The notes: generated by a model not told the origin, from the letters alone. A stretch of 64,000 nucleotides of DNA from Sphingomonas faeni (GCF_023195535.1 NZ_JALPNF010000006.1:162886-226885); one strand, 5' to 3'. Positions 1-8,780 are shown, numbered from the stretch's first letter. Made by a program: numbers and translations.

Positions 1-1
1 C

Positions 2-652
2 TGCAACGGGGCTGCGGATAACGCGACGGGTGTCGCCGGACTGATCGCGCTGGCCGAGGCGCAGGCCAAGGCGGGCCCGGCCAAGCGCTCGATCGCGTTC
101 CTGGCGGTGACTGCGGAGGAGTCCGGGCTGCTCGGGTCGCGTTATTATGCCGAGCACCCGATCTATCCGCTGGCGCACACCGTCGGCGGGGTGAACATGG
201 ACGTGCTCAACACCGATGGCCGCGCCAAGGACTTCGTCCTGGTCGGCGCAGGGAAATCCGAGATCGAGGATCTGGTGAAGCCGTTCGTCGCTGCCGAGGG
301 CCGCGTGATCGGCGTCGAGGCGAACCCGGAGCGGGGCGGCTATTACCGGTCGGATCACTTCAGTTTTGCCAAATTGGGCGTGCCGATGCTCGATGGCGGC
401 AGCGGCGAGGATATGGTCGTCGGCGGCACCGCGGCGGGGCATGCCGCGCGCGAGGATTATGTCGCACACCGCTATCACAAGCCCGCGGACGAATATGACG
501 CGAAGTGGGACTGGTCGGGCGTGGTCGACGACCTGACGATCTATTACGGCCTCGGGCGGAAGCTTGCGGACGATACCAGTCTGTGGCCGAACTGGTATAA
601 GACCGCCGAATTCCGCGGCATTCGTGACCGCGACCGCGCAGGAGCCAAGTGA
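2..652 (+). CDS. M28 family zinc metallopeptidase, C-terminal part (cut by window edge)
   Basis: The frame is open from base 2 with no start, so the gene begins upstream; 216 residues are visible. M28 peptidases are two-zinc aminopeptidase-like enzymes. The visible part opens with the metal-bridging Asp segment (NGAADNATGVA) and continues with the catalytic Glu pair in AVTAEESGLLGS, an Asp ligand in VNMDVLN, and a late His in HRYHKPADEY. These match the family order. The extracellular or periplasmic location typical of this family cannot be checked because the N-terminus is missing. The stop lies one base before the next gene's GTG start, so the two are probably co-transcribed. Confidence 0.88.
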   Translation, partial: CNGAADNATGVAGLIALAEAQAKAGPAKRSIAFLAVTAEESGLLGSRYYAEHPIYPLAHTVGGVNMDVLNTDGRAKDFVLVGAGKSEIEDLVKPFVAAEGRVIGVEANPERGGYYRSDHFSFAKLGVPMLDGGSGEDMVVGGTAAGHAAREDYVAHRYHKPADEYDAKWDWSGVVDDLTIYYGLGRKLADDTSLWPNWYKTAEFRGIRDRDRAGAK

Positions 653-653
653 A

Positions 654-1619
654 GTGACGACGACCACCCCCGCCGAATGGGCGCATCATAAAGCCGTCTG
701 GATCGGCTTTCCTAGCCATGCGGACCTATGGCTGGAGGATCTGGAGCCGGCGCGGGACGAGGTCGTTGCGTTCGCCAAGGCGGTGCATGCCGAGGGCCGG
801 GGCGAGACGGTTATCCTGGTTGCGGCGGACGTCGGGTCGGCGACCACCGCCAAGAAGCTGGCGCCGTTCGCGCAGGTGGTGGTCGAGCCGTTCGGCGATA
901 TCTGGCTGCGCGATACCGCGCCGATCATCGTCGGCGACGGCAGCGCGCGCGACTTCCGGTTCAACGGCTGGGGCGGGAAATACGATCTGCCGGGTGACGA
1001 CACGATCGGGCAGCGGCTGGCGGCGAGCCGGCACAAGCGGGTCGAGACGTGCGACTGGGTGCTCGAAGGCGGCGCGATCGATGGCGACGGCACCGGGACG
1101 GTCGTGACGACACAACAGTGCCTGCTCAACCGCAACCGCAATCCGTCCCTCAGCAAGGCGGATATCGAGGCGCGGCTGGCGTCGGATCTGGGCTATACCC
1201 GCGTGGTGTGGCTGGGTGACGGATTGGTCAACGATCATACCGACGGTCATGTCGACAACCTCGCGCGGTTCGTCGGCGAGGGGCGCGTAGCGATCCCGAA
1301 GCCGACCGATAACGATCCGAACTGGCAGGTGTACCAGAACGCGGCGCGAGACGCGCGGGCGGCGGGGCTGGAGGTCGTGACGATCCCGTCGCCGGGCCGC
1401 GTGCTGCGCGACGAGGAGGTCGTGCCGGCGAGCTATATGAACTTCTATATCGGCAATGCCGCGGTGGTGGTGCCGTTGTACGGGGCTGAGAACGACCAGG
1501 CGGCGGTGGTGGCGATCCAGGCGCTGTTTCCGGACCGTGAGGTGGTGGGGCAGCGTGCGGATCATATCCTGACGGGCGGCGGGAGCTTCCACTGCATCTC
1601 GCAGCAGATTCCGGGGTAG
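654..1619 (+). CDS. aguA: Agmatine deiminase (peptidyl-arginine deiminase family)
   Basis: Hydrolyses agmatine to N-carbamoylputrescine and ammonia in the arginine decarboxylase route to putrescine. The 321-residue protein carries the family signatures in order: the EGGAIDGDG block, NDHTDGHVDN with catalytic His/Asp, and a C-terminal GGGSFHCISQQ with the nucleophilic Cys. The GTG at 654 is chosen because it follows the peptidase stop by one base, has GGAG about 10 bases upstream, and gives an N-terminus (TPAEWAHHKAVWIGFP) that aligns with the family. The frame is open further upstream, but that stretch is the other gene read in another frame. No downstream partner such as aguB is seen here. 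Confidence 0.9.
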   Translation: MTTTTPAEWAHHKAVWIGFPSHADLWLEDLEPARDEVVAFAKAVHAEGRGETVILVAADVGSATTAKKLAPFAQVVVEPFGDIWLRDTAPIIVGDGSARDFRFNGWGGKYDLPGDDTIGQRLAASRHKRVETCDWVLEGGAIDGDGTGTVVTTQQCLLNRNRNPSLSKADIEARLASDLGYTRVVWLGDGLVNDHTDGHVDNLARFVGEGRVAIPKPTDNDPNWQVYQNAARDARAAGLEVVTIPSPGRVLRDEEVVPASYMNFYIGNAAVVVPLYGAENDQAAVVAIQALFPDREVVGQRADHILTGGGSFHCISQQIPG

Positions 1620-1630
1620 CCCGGTAACTG

Positions 1631-1780
1631 CCGTTCGTCCTGAGTAGCTGTCGAGTAGCTCCGCAAAGGAGCGTATCGAGACGGCGTATCGAAGGACAGG
1701 TTGGCGCGCGGAACCTGTACCTCGATACGAACCCTCGATACGCCCGAGCGGGCTACTCGGTCTCTACTCGGCACGAACGG
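1631..1780. repeat. Imperfect long inverted repeat between convergent genes
   Basis: The left end (CCGTTCGTCCTGAGTAGC) is matched in inverse by the right end (CTACTCGGCACGAACGG). Internally GTATCGA/TCGATAC elements recur. It lies in the 323-base gap between convergent aguA and the methyltransferase, next to a family A palindrome. No coding potential is seen. Confidence 0.6.
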
Positions 1781-1818
1781 TATGGGAGCTGCCGGGTTTG
1801 TCCCGTCCCCTGTATCAA

Positions 1819-1928
1819 CCACCACCCCGGCGAAGGCCGGGGCCCAATTGGGGGGCGTAGCCAACGGAGGACCACCCTTCGTTACGCCAACCTTTCCAAT
1901 TGGGCCCCGGCCTCCGCCGGGGTGGTGG
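1819..1928. repeat. Family A GC-rich intergenic palindrome, copy 1
   Basis: Two inverted arms of about 33 bases. The left begins CCACCACCCCGGCGAAGGCC and runs into CAATTGGGG; the right is its inverse ending GGGGTGGTGG. A spacer of about 42 bases separates them. It sits between convergent genes. Each arm is itself a small hairpin (CCCCGGC..GCCGGGG), so transcripts could form a cruciform-like fold. Confidence 0.9.
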
Positions 1929-1942
1929 CTAGCGGAGCGGGC

Positions 1943-2812
1943 TCAGCGGCTCCAGCGGGCCCAGATTGCGGTGGGGAGCGTCAGCCCGCGCGCTTCTTCG
2001 CGGACGCCCAACTCGCCGACTTCGACCTTGCCGGGGAGATCCGCGAAGACCTGGTTCAGCAACTCCCCGATCGCCAGCGCGGACATCCGCACCGCGTAGA
2101 CGGTCAGGAACAGAAACCGCGAATTCTCGTCGAGCAGCCTGCGGCAGTCGGCGATCAGCTTCGGCAGATCTTCCTCCAGCCGCCAGACCTCGCCCTCCGG
2201 CCCACGCCCATATTTCGGCGGATCGAGCAGAATCCCGTCATACCGCCGCCCCCGGCGCACTTCGCGCGCGACGAACTTCGCGGCGTCGTCGGTCATCCAG
2301 CGGATCGGCGCGTCGGCCATGCCCGACAGTTTCGCGTTGGCCTTGGCCGCCTCGACCGACTTCTTCGACGCGTCGACGTGCACCATGCGCACGCCCTTGG
2401 TCGCCATCGCCAGCGTGCCGACGCCGGTATAGCCGAACAGGTTCATGCATTCGGGGCTGTCGAGCCCCGCGACGCGCTCGCGCATCCAGCTCCACACCGG
2501 CGCCATGTCGGGGAAGAATCCGAGGTGGCGGAACGGCGTGGTCTGCGCGGTGTACGACACCTCGTTCCACTTTAGCGTCCAACCTTCGCGGGGCACGGGT
2601 TCGGAGAATTCCCAGCGACCGCCGCCGTCCTCGTCGGAGCCGGGGACGAATTCGCCCTGCGCCTGCCAGTCGGTCAAGGCGGGCGCCCACATCGCCTGTG
2701 GCTCGGGCCGGATGAAGCGGAAGCGGCCATAGCGTTCGAGCTTCTTGCCGTGGCCGGAGTCGATCAGGCCGTAATCCGCCCAGGGTTCGCCGATGAGGGT
2801 TTCGAGATTCAT
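1943..2812 (-). CDS. Class I SAM-dependent methyltransferase, RlmI/RlmK-like
   Basis: A 289-residue Rossmann methyltransferase. The SAM motif NLFGYTGVGTLAMA lies around residues 124-137, and the catalytic-loop-like LDPPKYGRGPEGEVW around 196-210. These are characteristic of the 23S rRNA m5C methyltransferases RlmI and the C-terminal half of RlmKL. The N-terminal 90 residues are not an obvious PUA domain, so exact target and position are inferred only. The start overlaps the thrC stop by ATGA, implying translational coupling in a minus-strand operon. Confidence 0.8.
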   Translation of the reverse strand: MNLETLIGEPWADYGLIDSGHGKKLERYGRFRFIRPEPQAMWAPALTDWQAQGEFVPGSDEDGGGRWEFSEPVPREGWTLKWNEVSYTAQTTPFRHLGFFPDMAPVWSWMRERVAGLDSPECMNLFGYTGVGTLAMATKGVRMVHVDASKKSVEAAKANAKLSGMADAPIRWMTDDAAKFVAREVRRGRRYDGILLDPPKYGRGPEGEVWRLEEDLPKLIADCRRLLDENSRFLFLTVYAVRMSALAIGELLNQVFADLPGKVEVGELGVREEARGLTLPTAIWARWSR

Positions 2813-4209
2813 GCCGACGGCTTTGCCCGCTCGGTGATGTAGGCGGTGATCGCCTCGAACGTCGCCGGCAGAGTTGCGTAGCGCTCCTCACGCTGGAACA
2901 GGTCGCCGACGCGGGCGGGGAGCGACGGACGGACGCCCGTGGCGCGCTCGACCGCGTCGCCGAACTTGGCCGGGTGCGCGGTGGCGAGCGTCACGATCGG
3001 CACGCCGGCGGGGACTTCGGTACGCAGCGCTGCGGCGAGGCCGATCGCGGTATGCGGGTCGATCACTTGGCCGGCATGCTCGTGTGCCCAGCGCATCGCC
3101 AGCGTCATGTCGTCGAGGTCGATGCGCTCGCTCTGGAAGAGGGCGGAGGCGCCTTGCGACTGCGCGTTGGTAAGGCGCATCGCTCCCGAAGCTTCGAAGC
3201 CGGCCATCTGTGCGGCCAGCGCGGCACCGTCACGATCGCCGAGGTCGAACAACAGGCGCTCGAAATTCGAGCTCACCTGGATGTCCATCGACGGGGTCGG
3301 GGTCTGCTGGACGCCGCCCTTCGAGTAATCGCCGGTGCTGAGCGCGCGGTGGAGGATGTCGTTGACGTTGGTCGCAACGACCAGCTTGGCCACCGGAAGC
3401 CCCATCTTCGCCGCGACATAGCCGGCGAATACGTCGCCGAAATTGCCGGTCGGCACCGAGAATGCGACTTCGCGCTCGGGCGCGCCGAGGCGGACGGCGG
3501 CGTAGAAAAAGTAGACTACCTGCGCCATCAGCCGGGCCCAGTTGATCGAGTTGACCGCCGACAGCGCGAACCGGTCGGAGAAGGCGCGGTCGTTGAACAT
3601 CGCCTTTACGAGCGCCTGCGCATCGTCGAAGCTGCCCTCGATCGCGATGTTGTAGACATTGGGGCTGAGCACCGTGGTCATCTGGCGGCGCTGCACGTCG
3701 GAGATGCGGCTGACCGGGTGGAGCATGAAGATGTCGATGCCCTCGCGTCCGGCGACCGCGTCGATCGCCGCCGAGCCGGTGTCGCCGCTGGTCGCGCCGA
3801 CGATCGTCAGGCGCTTGGTCGTACCGGCGAGGAAGCGCTCGAAGAACAGGCCGAGCAGCTGGAGCGCGACGTCCTTGAACGCGAGCGTCGGGCCGTGGAA
3901 CAGTTCGAGCAGCCACTGGTCATGGTCGAGCTGGACCAGCGGGGTCACCGCTGCGTGCGAGAAGCGGCCGTATGCCTGTTCGCAGAGGGCCTTCAGCTCG
4001 TCGCGGGACATCGCATCGCCGACGAATGGGGTCATCACGGCGACCGCGGTGTCGACATACGAGAGCCCGGCGAGCGCAACGATCTCGTCGCGGGTCATCG
4101 TCGGCCACCCCTCGGGGAGGTAGAGGCCACCATCGGACGCGAGGCCGGTAAGCGTCGCCGCTTCGAAATCGAGGATTGGCGCCGAGCCGCGGGTGCTGAT
4201 GTAACGCAT
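2809..4209 (-). CDS. thrC: Threonine synthase
   Basis: Converts O-phosphohomoserine to threonine with pyridoxal phosphate; the last step of threonine synthesis. The 466-residue protein starts MRYISTRG, the usual N-terminus. It has the PLP-binding lysine in FHGPTLAFKD (Lys112) and the phosphate-binding GATSGDTGSAA segment. The frame extends to a TTG two codons upstream (4215), but ATG 4209 fits the family. It overlaps the downstream methyltransferase by four bases. Aspartate kinase, the first step of the same pathway, lies elsewhere in the window at 22429. Confidence 0.95.
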   Translation of the reverse strand: MRYISTRGSAPILDFEAATLTGLASDGGLYLPEGWPTMTRDEIVALAGLSYVDTAVAVMTPFVGDAMSRDELKALCEQAYGRFSHAAVTPLVQLDHDQWLLELFHGPTLAFKDVALQLLGLFFERFLAGTTKRLTIVGATSGDTGSAAIDAVAGREGIDIFMLHPVSRISDVQRRQMTTVLSPNVYNIAIEGSFDDAQALVKAMFNDRAFSDRFALSAVNSINWARLMAQVVYFFYAAVRLGAPEREVAFSVPTGNFGDVFAGYVAAKMGLPVAKLVVATNVNDILHRALSTGDYSKGGVQQTPTPSMDIQVSSNFERLLFDLGDRDGAALAAQMAGFEASGAMRLTNAQSQGASALFQSERIDLDDMTLAMRWAHEHAGQVIDPHTAIGLAAALRTEVPAGVPIVTLATAHPAKFGDAVERATGVRPSLPARVGDLFQREERYATLPATFEAITAYITERAKPSA

Positions 4210-4334
4210 GGCCAAGCCGGTTAGCGAATGGGCGGGAAGGCGACAAGCTTTCGGGCGCGCGCGGTGTGTGATCCCGTCGGTCCCCAGTTCCCAGTCCCTT
4301 ACGTCAGCGGCAGTCCGTTGCCCCTAGCCCCGTT

Positions 4335-4420
4335 CCGTCACCCCAGCGAAAGCTGGGGTATCTCACGAGGCAGATGAAGCGAGCCAAACGGGGATATCCC
4401 AGCTTTCGCTGGGATGACGG
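4335..4420. repeat. Family C intergenic palindrome, copy 1
   Basis: Arms CCGTCACCCCAGCGAAAGCT and its inverse ending GCTGGGATGACGG, with a spacer of about 35 bases. It lies between SURF1 and thrC on the minus strand and may act as a hairpin processing or attenuation site; that role is inferred. Confidence 0.9.
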
Positions 4421-4428
4421 TGTTTGAT

Positions 4429-5049
4429 CTATCGTGCGTCCGAGTCCGGTCGTGACCGGCGGCGCAGCGCCAAGGTGTAGATGATCGCGGCGATGGCGGC
4501 GAAGAAGAACCATTGGCCGGCATAAGCGAGGTGGTTGTTGGGGACGGAGGCGAGGTCGGGCTTGCCGTTGGGATTGAGGCCGGCCTGCGGCGTGTCCGCG
4601 ACCAGCATCAGGCGCTGCGGGGTGTGATCGAACAGCGATCCGATCAGTGATCGGCCGTCGGGCGCGTGGCTGATGAAGCCTGAGACTTCGCCGCCGGGCC
4701 AGTTCACCTTGGTCATCGGATCGCGCGTGGTGCCGAGCTGGACGACCATCCCCGGACCTTCCGCGCCGGTGCTGCACTCGGCGATCGCGCGGAACCCGGA
4801 TTTGCCGGCGCCGGCGAGTTTGATCTCGGTCGGCTGGAGGCACAGGCCCGACGCGCGGCGGAACAGGAGCGTTTCGTCGGGGAAGCGCGGGAAGGCCATG
4901 GTCGGCTTGGCGGGGTTGGCGGCGAGCTGCGCCAGGAATGCTTCCTTTTTTGGGAGGCGGTCGAGCAGTTGCCACAGGCCGAGGCCGATCATCGCCGCGA
5001 TCGCGAGCGTGACGAGGATGGTCGGGACGACGGGTATGCGCTTGGTCAC
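4429..5049 (-). CDS. SURF1 family cytochrome oxidase assembly protein (aa3 operon copy)
   Basis: SURF1 proteins assist heme a insertion into cytochrome oxidase subunit I. The 206-residue protein has an N-terminal membrane helix (residues 9-27) ending in the family motif GLGLWQLLDRL. A C-terminal helix is preceded by NNHLAYAGQW, matching the conserved NNH(L)xYAxxW. The periplasmic loop is shorter than in most SURF1 proteins. It overlaps the DUF983 gene by ATGA and follows ctaE, the expected place in alphaproteobacterial cox operons. A second SURF1 lies at 53792 beside the quinol oxidase. Confidence 0.88.
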   Translation of the reverse strand: MTKRIPVVPTILVTLAIAAMIGLGLWQLLDRLPKKEAFLAQLAANPAKPTMAFPRFPDETLLFRRASGLCLQPTEIKLAGAGKSGFRAIAECSTGAEGPGMVVQLGTTRDPMTKVNWPGGEVSGFISHAPDGRSLIGSLFDHTPQRLMLVADTPQAGLNPNGKPDLASVPNNHLAYAGQWFFFAAIAAIIYTLALRRRSRPDSDAR

Positions 5050-5429
5050 GGGTCGATTCGGCCTTCGCGGGCTGCGTTGCGGTATTCGGCGGACATTAGC
5101 GCGCCCTTGGCGGCGCGTAGGGACAGCACGACTCCGGCGGCGGTGAAGGGGATCCAGATCAGCATGTGCAGCCAGAGCGGCGGGTGGACCTTGAGTTCCA
5201 AAGTGATCGCTAGGGTCACGACGAGGGCGCCGAGGATCAGCGTGAGGAAGGCGGCAGGGCCGTCGCCGACGTTGAACTTAGAGAAGTCGAGGCCGCAGTT
5301 CGGGCAGCGGTCGGCGAAGTTGGACCATTTGGCGAAGAGCGTGCGCTTGCCGCAGCGGGGGCACAGGCCTTTCAGCGCGACCTGGGCGATCGAGGGGGCT
5401 GTGGCGAGGGGGTAGGGGTCTTCGGTCAT
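5046..5429 (-). CDS. DUF983 family zinc-ribbon membrane protein
   Basis: A 127-residue protein with an N-terminal four-cysteine zinc ribbon (CPRCGKRTLF then CPNCGLDF) and two C-terminal membrane helices (about residues 55-75 and 80-100). DUF983 proteins commonly sit in cox operons between ctaE and SURF1, as here, but their biochemical role is not established. The stop overlaps the SURF1 start by four bases. Confidence 0.85.
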   Translation of the reverse strand: MTEDPYPLATAPSIAQVALKGLCPRCGKRTLFAKWSNFADRCPNCGLDFSKFNVGDGPAAFLTLILGALVVTLAITLELKVHPPLWLHMLIWIPFTAAGVVLSLRAAKGALMSAEYRNAAREGRIDP

Positions 5430-5448
5430 GCGGTCAGCGCTCCCCTTG

Positions 5449-5500
5449 TTTCCCCGCGAAGGCGGGGATCCAGACTGGGCTCCCGCCTTCGCGGGAGAAC
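5449..5500. repeat. Family E short palindrome, copy 1
   Basis: TTCCCCGCGAAGGCGGGGAT and CTCCCGCCTTCGCGGGAGA form two facing hairpin arms with about 10 bases between them. It sits just upstream of the DUF983 gene, about 30 bases before a family A copy. Confidence 0.85.
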
Positions 5501-5528
5501 AATGGGAGGGAGACGGCCGGCTTATTCG

Positions 5529-5638
5529 CCACCACCCCGGCGGAGGCCGGGGCCCAGTTGGGGGACGTTGCTGACAGAGTCCCGCGCTTCGTTACTGCGA
5601 CCTTGCCAACTGGGCCCCGGCCTTCGCCGGGGTGGTTG
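5529..5638. repeat. Family A GC-rich intergenic palindrome, copy 2
   Basis: Arms CCACCACCCCGGCGGAGGCC...CAGTTGGGGG and the inverse CCAACTGGGCCCCGG...GGGGTGGTT. It lies between ctaE and the DUF983 gene, inside the minus-strand aa3 oxidase operon. With the family E copy it fills the 249-base gap. Confidence 0.9.
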
Positions 5639-5678
5639 CCGAGGTCGGGGTGGCGGCCGAAGATGGGGTGGTAAAAGC

Positions 5679-6605
5679 TCAACCCCCGTGGACGGGTGCG
5701 CCCCAGCCGCCCCAGACGTAGACGGTGACGAACAGGAACAGCCACACGACGTCGACGAAATGCCAGTACCACGCCGCCGCCTCGAAGCCGAAATGCTGCT
5801 TCGGGGTGAAGTCGCCGCGGTACGCGCGGACCAGGCAGACGATCAGGAAGATCGTGCCGATCAGCACGTGGAAGCCATGGAAACCGGTCGCCATGAAGAA
5901 TGCCGCGCCGTAGTTGATGCCCTTGAACGGGAAAGGCGCGTGGACGTACTCATACGCCTGGATTGCGCTGAACAGCGCGCCGAGGATCACGGTCAACCAC
6001 AGGCCCTTGAGCACGCCGTCGCGGTTGCCGACGCCGATCAGGCCCCATGCGCCGGTCTTTTCGCCGCCGCGCTGGTTGTGGATCAACGCATGATGCGCCC
6101 AGGTCACGGTGGTGCCCGAGGTCAGCAGGATCAGCGTGTTGAGCAGCGGCAGTTCGAACGGGTTGATGACCGTCAGGCCTTTCGGAGGCCATTGCGCGAC
6201 GATCGCCGCACCGCCTTCGACGGCGCGCGTGACGCTGCCGTCGGCATAGGTCATTGCGGTCGGGAACAGCGAGAAATCGAAGAACGCCCAGAACCAGCCG
6301 ACGAAGAACATCACTTCGGAGGCGATGAACAGGATCATGCCGTAGCGGAAATGAAGCTGCACGACCGGCGTATGATCGCCCGCGCGGGCCTCCTGGATGA
6401 CCTGCGCCCACCAGCTGTAGAAGGTGAAGAGCAGCCCGGCGAGGCCGATGAAGAAGATCCAGCCGCCGCCATTGGGCTTGTCGATATGCCCGCCATGCAT
6501 CCACATGATGCCGCCCACCGCCATGATCAGCGCCGAGAACGAGCCGACCAGCGGCCACACGCTCGGCGGCAGGATATGGTAATCATGGTTCTTGGCGCCG
6601 GCCAT
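5679..6605 (-). CDS. ctaE: Cytochrome c oxidase subunit III
   Basis: Third core subunit of the aa3 cytochrome c oxidase in the inner membrane. The 308-residue protein opens with the family-typical HDYHILPPSVWPL. It has seven predicted membrane helices, the conserved Glu in FIASEVMFFVGWFWAF, and a C-terminal HFGFEAAAWYWHFVDVVWLF. It lies 30 bases downstream of ctaG on the minus strand. The length is slightly above mitochondrial COX3 because of a short insert after the second helix pair. Confidence 0.97.
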   Translation of the reverse strand: MAGAKNHDYHILPPSVWPLVGSFSALIMAVGGIMWMHGGHIDKPNGGGWIFFIGLAGLLFTFYSWWAQVIQEARAGDHTPVVQLHFRYGMILFIASEVMFFVGWFWAFFDFSLFPTAMTYADGSVTRAVEGGAAIVAQWPPKGLTVINPFELPLLNTLILLTSGTTVTWAHHALIHNQRGGEKTGAWGLIGVGNRDGVLKGLWLTVILGALFSAIQAYEYVHAPFPFKGINYGAAFFMATGFHGFHVLIGTIFLIVCLVRAYRGDFTPKQHFGFEAAAWYWHFVDVVWLFLFVTVYVWGGWGAPVHGG

Positions 6606-6635
6606 CGGTACTCCCCTATGTTCTTTCGCAGCGTT

Positions 6636-7187
6636 CTAGCTGGCTGTTTTGGCAGAATCCACCGGGTAAAACGTGTAGCTCAGCGTGATCGTCTGGATAT
6701 CGGCCGCATCCGGGTCCGTCAGGATCTTCGGATCGACGAAGAAGATCACCGGCATCCGCACCGTCTCGCCGGGCTTCAACGTCTGCTGCGTGAAGCAGAA
6801 ACACTGGATCTTGGTGAAATACTTGCCGGCCTGCGCGGGCTGGACGTTGAAGGTCGCGGTGCCGGTCAGCGGCTTGGTCGAGGTGTTGGTGGCCTTGAAG
6901 AACGCCATGTCGCGCGCCCCGATGTCGATCGTGTCGGAGCGATTCTCGGGCACGAACTTCCACGGCAGCTTGGGGCTGACGTTGGTATCGAAGTCGACCG
7001 TGATCTTGTGGTCGACCGCGCCGGGTGCGACCAGCCCGCGCTGCGTCGTGCCGTTGAGTCCGGTGACCGAGCAGAACAGGCGGTAGAGCGGGACGCTGGC
7101 CCAGGCGAGCCCGGTCATGAAGCAAATGAAGAGCACCGCGAGCGCCGCGGTGCGGTTGGTGCGCGACATGCCTTTCAGGAGTGCCAT
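6636..7187 (-). CDS. ctaG: Cytochrome c oxidase assembly protein CtaG/Cox11 (CuB copper chaperone)
   Basis: Delivers copper to the CuB site of oxidase subunit I. The 183-residue protein has one N-terminal membrane helix (about residues 14-33) followed by a Cys in PLYRLFCSVTG. The strictly conserved copper-binding CFCF in KIQCFCFTQQ is present, and the FFVDP motif follows. This is the complete Cox11 pattern. Its start overlaps the stop of the upstream small membrane gene. Confidence 0.95.
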   Translation of the reverse strand: MALLKGMSRTNRTAALAVLFICFMTGLAWASVPLYRLFCSVTGLNGTTQRGLVAPGAVDHKITVDFDTNVSPKLPWKFVPENRSDTIDIGARDMAFFKATNTSTKPLTGTATFNVQPAQAGKYFTKIQCFCFTQQTLKPGETVRMPVIFFVDPKILTDPDAADIQTITLSYTFYPVDSAKTAS

Positions 7188-7336
7188 CAGTGCGGCATCC
7201 CGGCGCGAATCTTGGCGATCGAGATTGCGAAGACGAGGATGACGAAGGCGCCGAGCAGGACGGCCATCACGCGCGCACGACCGCGCTGGCGGCTACGGAT
7301 CAGGTCTTCCTCGCGGACGGGATCGGGGATGCTCAT
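7187..7336 (-). CDS. Small single-helix membrane protein of the cox operon (CoxF-like)
   Basis: A 49-residue protein, start ATG at 7336. It has a charged N-terminus ([19 protein letters not shown]) and one membrane helix ([20 protein letters not shown]). Both ends overlap neighbours by ATGA (ctaB stop, ctaG start), which is strong evidence that it is translated. Small proteins at this position between ctaB and ctaG are common in alphaproteobacteria and sometimes called CoxF; no activity is known. Confidence 0.8.
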   Translation of the reverse strand: MSIPDPVREEDLIRSRQRGRARVMAVLLGAFVILVFAISIAKIRAGMPH

Positions 7337-8232
7337 GCGAACCACCGGTCTACGACCAACGCACCGAACATTACGAACAGATACAGGATCGAGTATTTGA
7401 ACAAGGCCTTCTCCGGTTTCATCGCATCGTCGGCGTGGGTTGTGCGCTTGGCGACACGGATCGCGAGCAGCGCGAACCAGCCGGTGAGCAGGACGGCGGC
7501 GATGCCGTAGATCGCACCCGTCAGCCCGAGCGGCCAGGGCAGGATCGCGACCGCTGCCATCGGGATCGTATAGAGCCCGATCTGCGTCCGCGTGGTGCGC
7601 TCGCCCGACACGACGGGAAGCATCGGCACGCCCGCGGCGGCGTAATCGCTCTTCATGAACAGCGCGAGCGCCCAGAAATGGGGGGGGGTCCACAGGAACA
7701 CGAACAGGAACAGCAGCACGGGGAGCAGCGCGATGTCGCCGGTTGCCGCGGCCCAGCCGATCAGCGGCGGGAACGCGCCGGCAGCACCACCGATGACGAT
7801 GTTCTGCGGCGTGCGGCGCTTCAGCCAGACGGTGTAGATCAGCACGTAGAACAGGATCGAGACGGTCAGGATCGCGGCAGCGACCGCGTTGACCGCGAAC
7901 CCCATGAACAGCACCGAGAACGCGCCGAGCCCGACGCCGAAATGGAGCGCGGCCTGGCGGTCCATCCGGCCATCGGGGAGGGGGCGCTTCTGAGTGCGGC
8001 GCATGACCGCGTCGATGTCCGACTCGTACCATTGGTTGAGCGCCCCCGCCGCGCCCGCGCCGAGCGCGATGCAGAGGATCGCGGTGAAGCCGATCACCGG
8101 ATGCACCGAGGTCGGCGCGGCGAGCATGCCGCAAAGCCCGGTGAAGACGACGAGCGTCATCACCCGCGGCTTGGTGAGCGCCAGGAAGTCGCGCCAATGC
8201 GCCGGTGGCAGGAGGGGAGTTGCGGAAGTCAT
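7333..8232 (-). CDS. ctaB: Protoheme IX farnesyltransferase (heme O synthase)
   Basis: Attaches a farnesyl chain to heme B to make heme O, the precursor of heme A. A 299-residue UbiA-family prenyltransferase with about nine helices. The first Asp-rich motif is [34 protein letters not shown] is also typical. The codons for TPPH contain a nine-base G/C homopolymer (7680-7688), a possible slippage site. Product heme serves ctaD (aa3); heme O could also serve the bo3 oxidase at 50766. Confidence 0.96.
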   Translation of the reverse strand: MTSATPLLPPAHWRDFLALTKPRVMTLVVFTGLCGMLAAPTSVHPVIGFTAILCIALGAGAAGALNQWYESDIDAVMRRTQKRPLPDGRMDRQAALHFGVGLGAFSVLFMGFAVNAVAAAILTVSILFYVLIYTVWLKRRTPQNIVIGGAAGAFPPLIGWAAATGDIALLPVLLFLFVFLWTPPHFWALALFMKSDYAAAGVPMLPVVSGERTTRTQIGLYTIPMAAVAILPWPLGLTGAIYGIAAVLLTGWFALLAIRVAKRTTHADDAMKPEKALFKYSILYLFVMFGALVVDRWFA

Positions 8233-8309
8233 GGTTCGGGTACGCTATACGCGTTGAAAGGCTTCGGGGAAAGCGGTGCTAGTGCGCGAGGATCGGGCGC
8301 TTCCCACGA

Positions 8310-8394
8310 CCGTCACCCCAACGAAAGCTGGGGTCTCCCGCGTCTGTCGTGACGGTAGTCTCAGGATGATACCCCAGCTTTCGCTGGGGTGACG
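8310..8394. repeat. Family C intergenic palindrome, copy 2
   Basis: Arms CCGTCACCCCAACGAAAGCT and inverse AGCTTTCGCTGGGGTGACG. One of two palindromes in the 548-base gap between ctaD and ctaB. The remainder of the gap holds the ctaD terminator-like hairpin and no credible gene. Confidence 0.88.
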
Positions 8395-8514
8395 CGTGCA
8401 GGCTGGGACGCTGGCTCTTTCGCGCGCTAGCTGATGGGCTCGCTCGCGACTCTTTAACCCAATAGTCCAATAGCAGGACCCTGCCAGATCGGCGAGCGGC
8501 CGACCCATTCACAC

Positions 8515-8596
8515 CGTCATCCTGACGAAAGTCAGGACCCAGAGCCATGGAGGGCGACGCTTTTTACCCTGGGTCCTGACTTTCGTCAGGATGACG
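8515..8596. repeat. Family B intergenic palindrome, copy 1
   Basis: Arms CGTCATCCTGACGAAAGTCA(GGACCCAGAG) and the exact inverse ending CGTCAGGATGACG, with a spacer of about 22 bases. It lies in the ctaD-ctaB gap. Confidence 0.9.
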
Positions 8597-8650
8597 TGGC
8601 GCGGCGGGGGAGCGTTCGCGTGTCGACGCCAGCGGTACTGCCTTCCCTAA

Positions 8651-8686
8651 TAAAAAACGCCCCTGGTTTCCCCGAGGCGTTCTCTT
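8651..8686 (-). terminator. Probable intrinsic terminator downstream of ctaD
   Basis: Read on the minus strand: stem AACGCC, 14-base loop, GGCGTT, followed by a run of T ending in ATTA. It is about 100 bases past the ctaD stop and could separate ctaCD expression from the assembly genes. The stem is only six pairs, so strength is uncertain. Confidence 0.55.
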
Positions 8687-8700
8687 TCTTGGCTGGCCCC

Positions 8701-8722
8701 GACACGGGAGTAAATCCCGTGT
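8701..8722. other. Perfect hairpin after ctaD
   Basis: GACACGGG, six or seven unpaired bases, CCCGTGTC: an eight-pair perfect stem without a following T tract. It lies between the ctaD stop and the terminator-like hairpin and may be an mRNA-stabilising or processing element. Confidence 0.4.
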
Positions 8723-8780
8723 CGTCGGACGCGGCGTTGCCGCGCCGGCCGGGCGGGGGCCTGATGGCCCTTTCTCCGCC

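Noticed and set aside
2974..4224. A 416-codon plus-strand open frame
   Set aside because: Antisense to thrC, which has the complete PLP enzyme signatures.
5502..7400. A 632-codon open frame on the plus strand
   Set aside because: It is antisense to ctaE and ctaG, begins in repeat sequence, and is rich in Arg/His/Asp typical of antisense reading in high-GC DNA. The minus-strand genes have full motifs.
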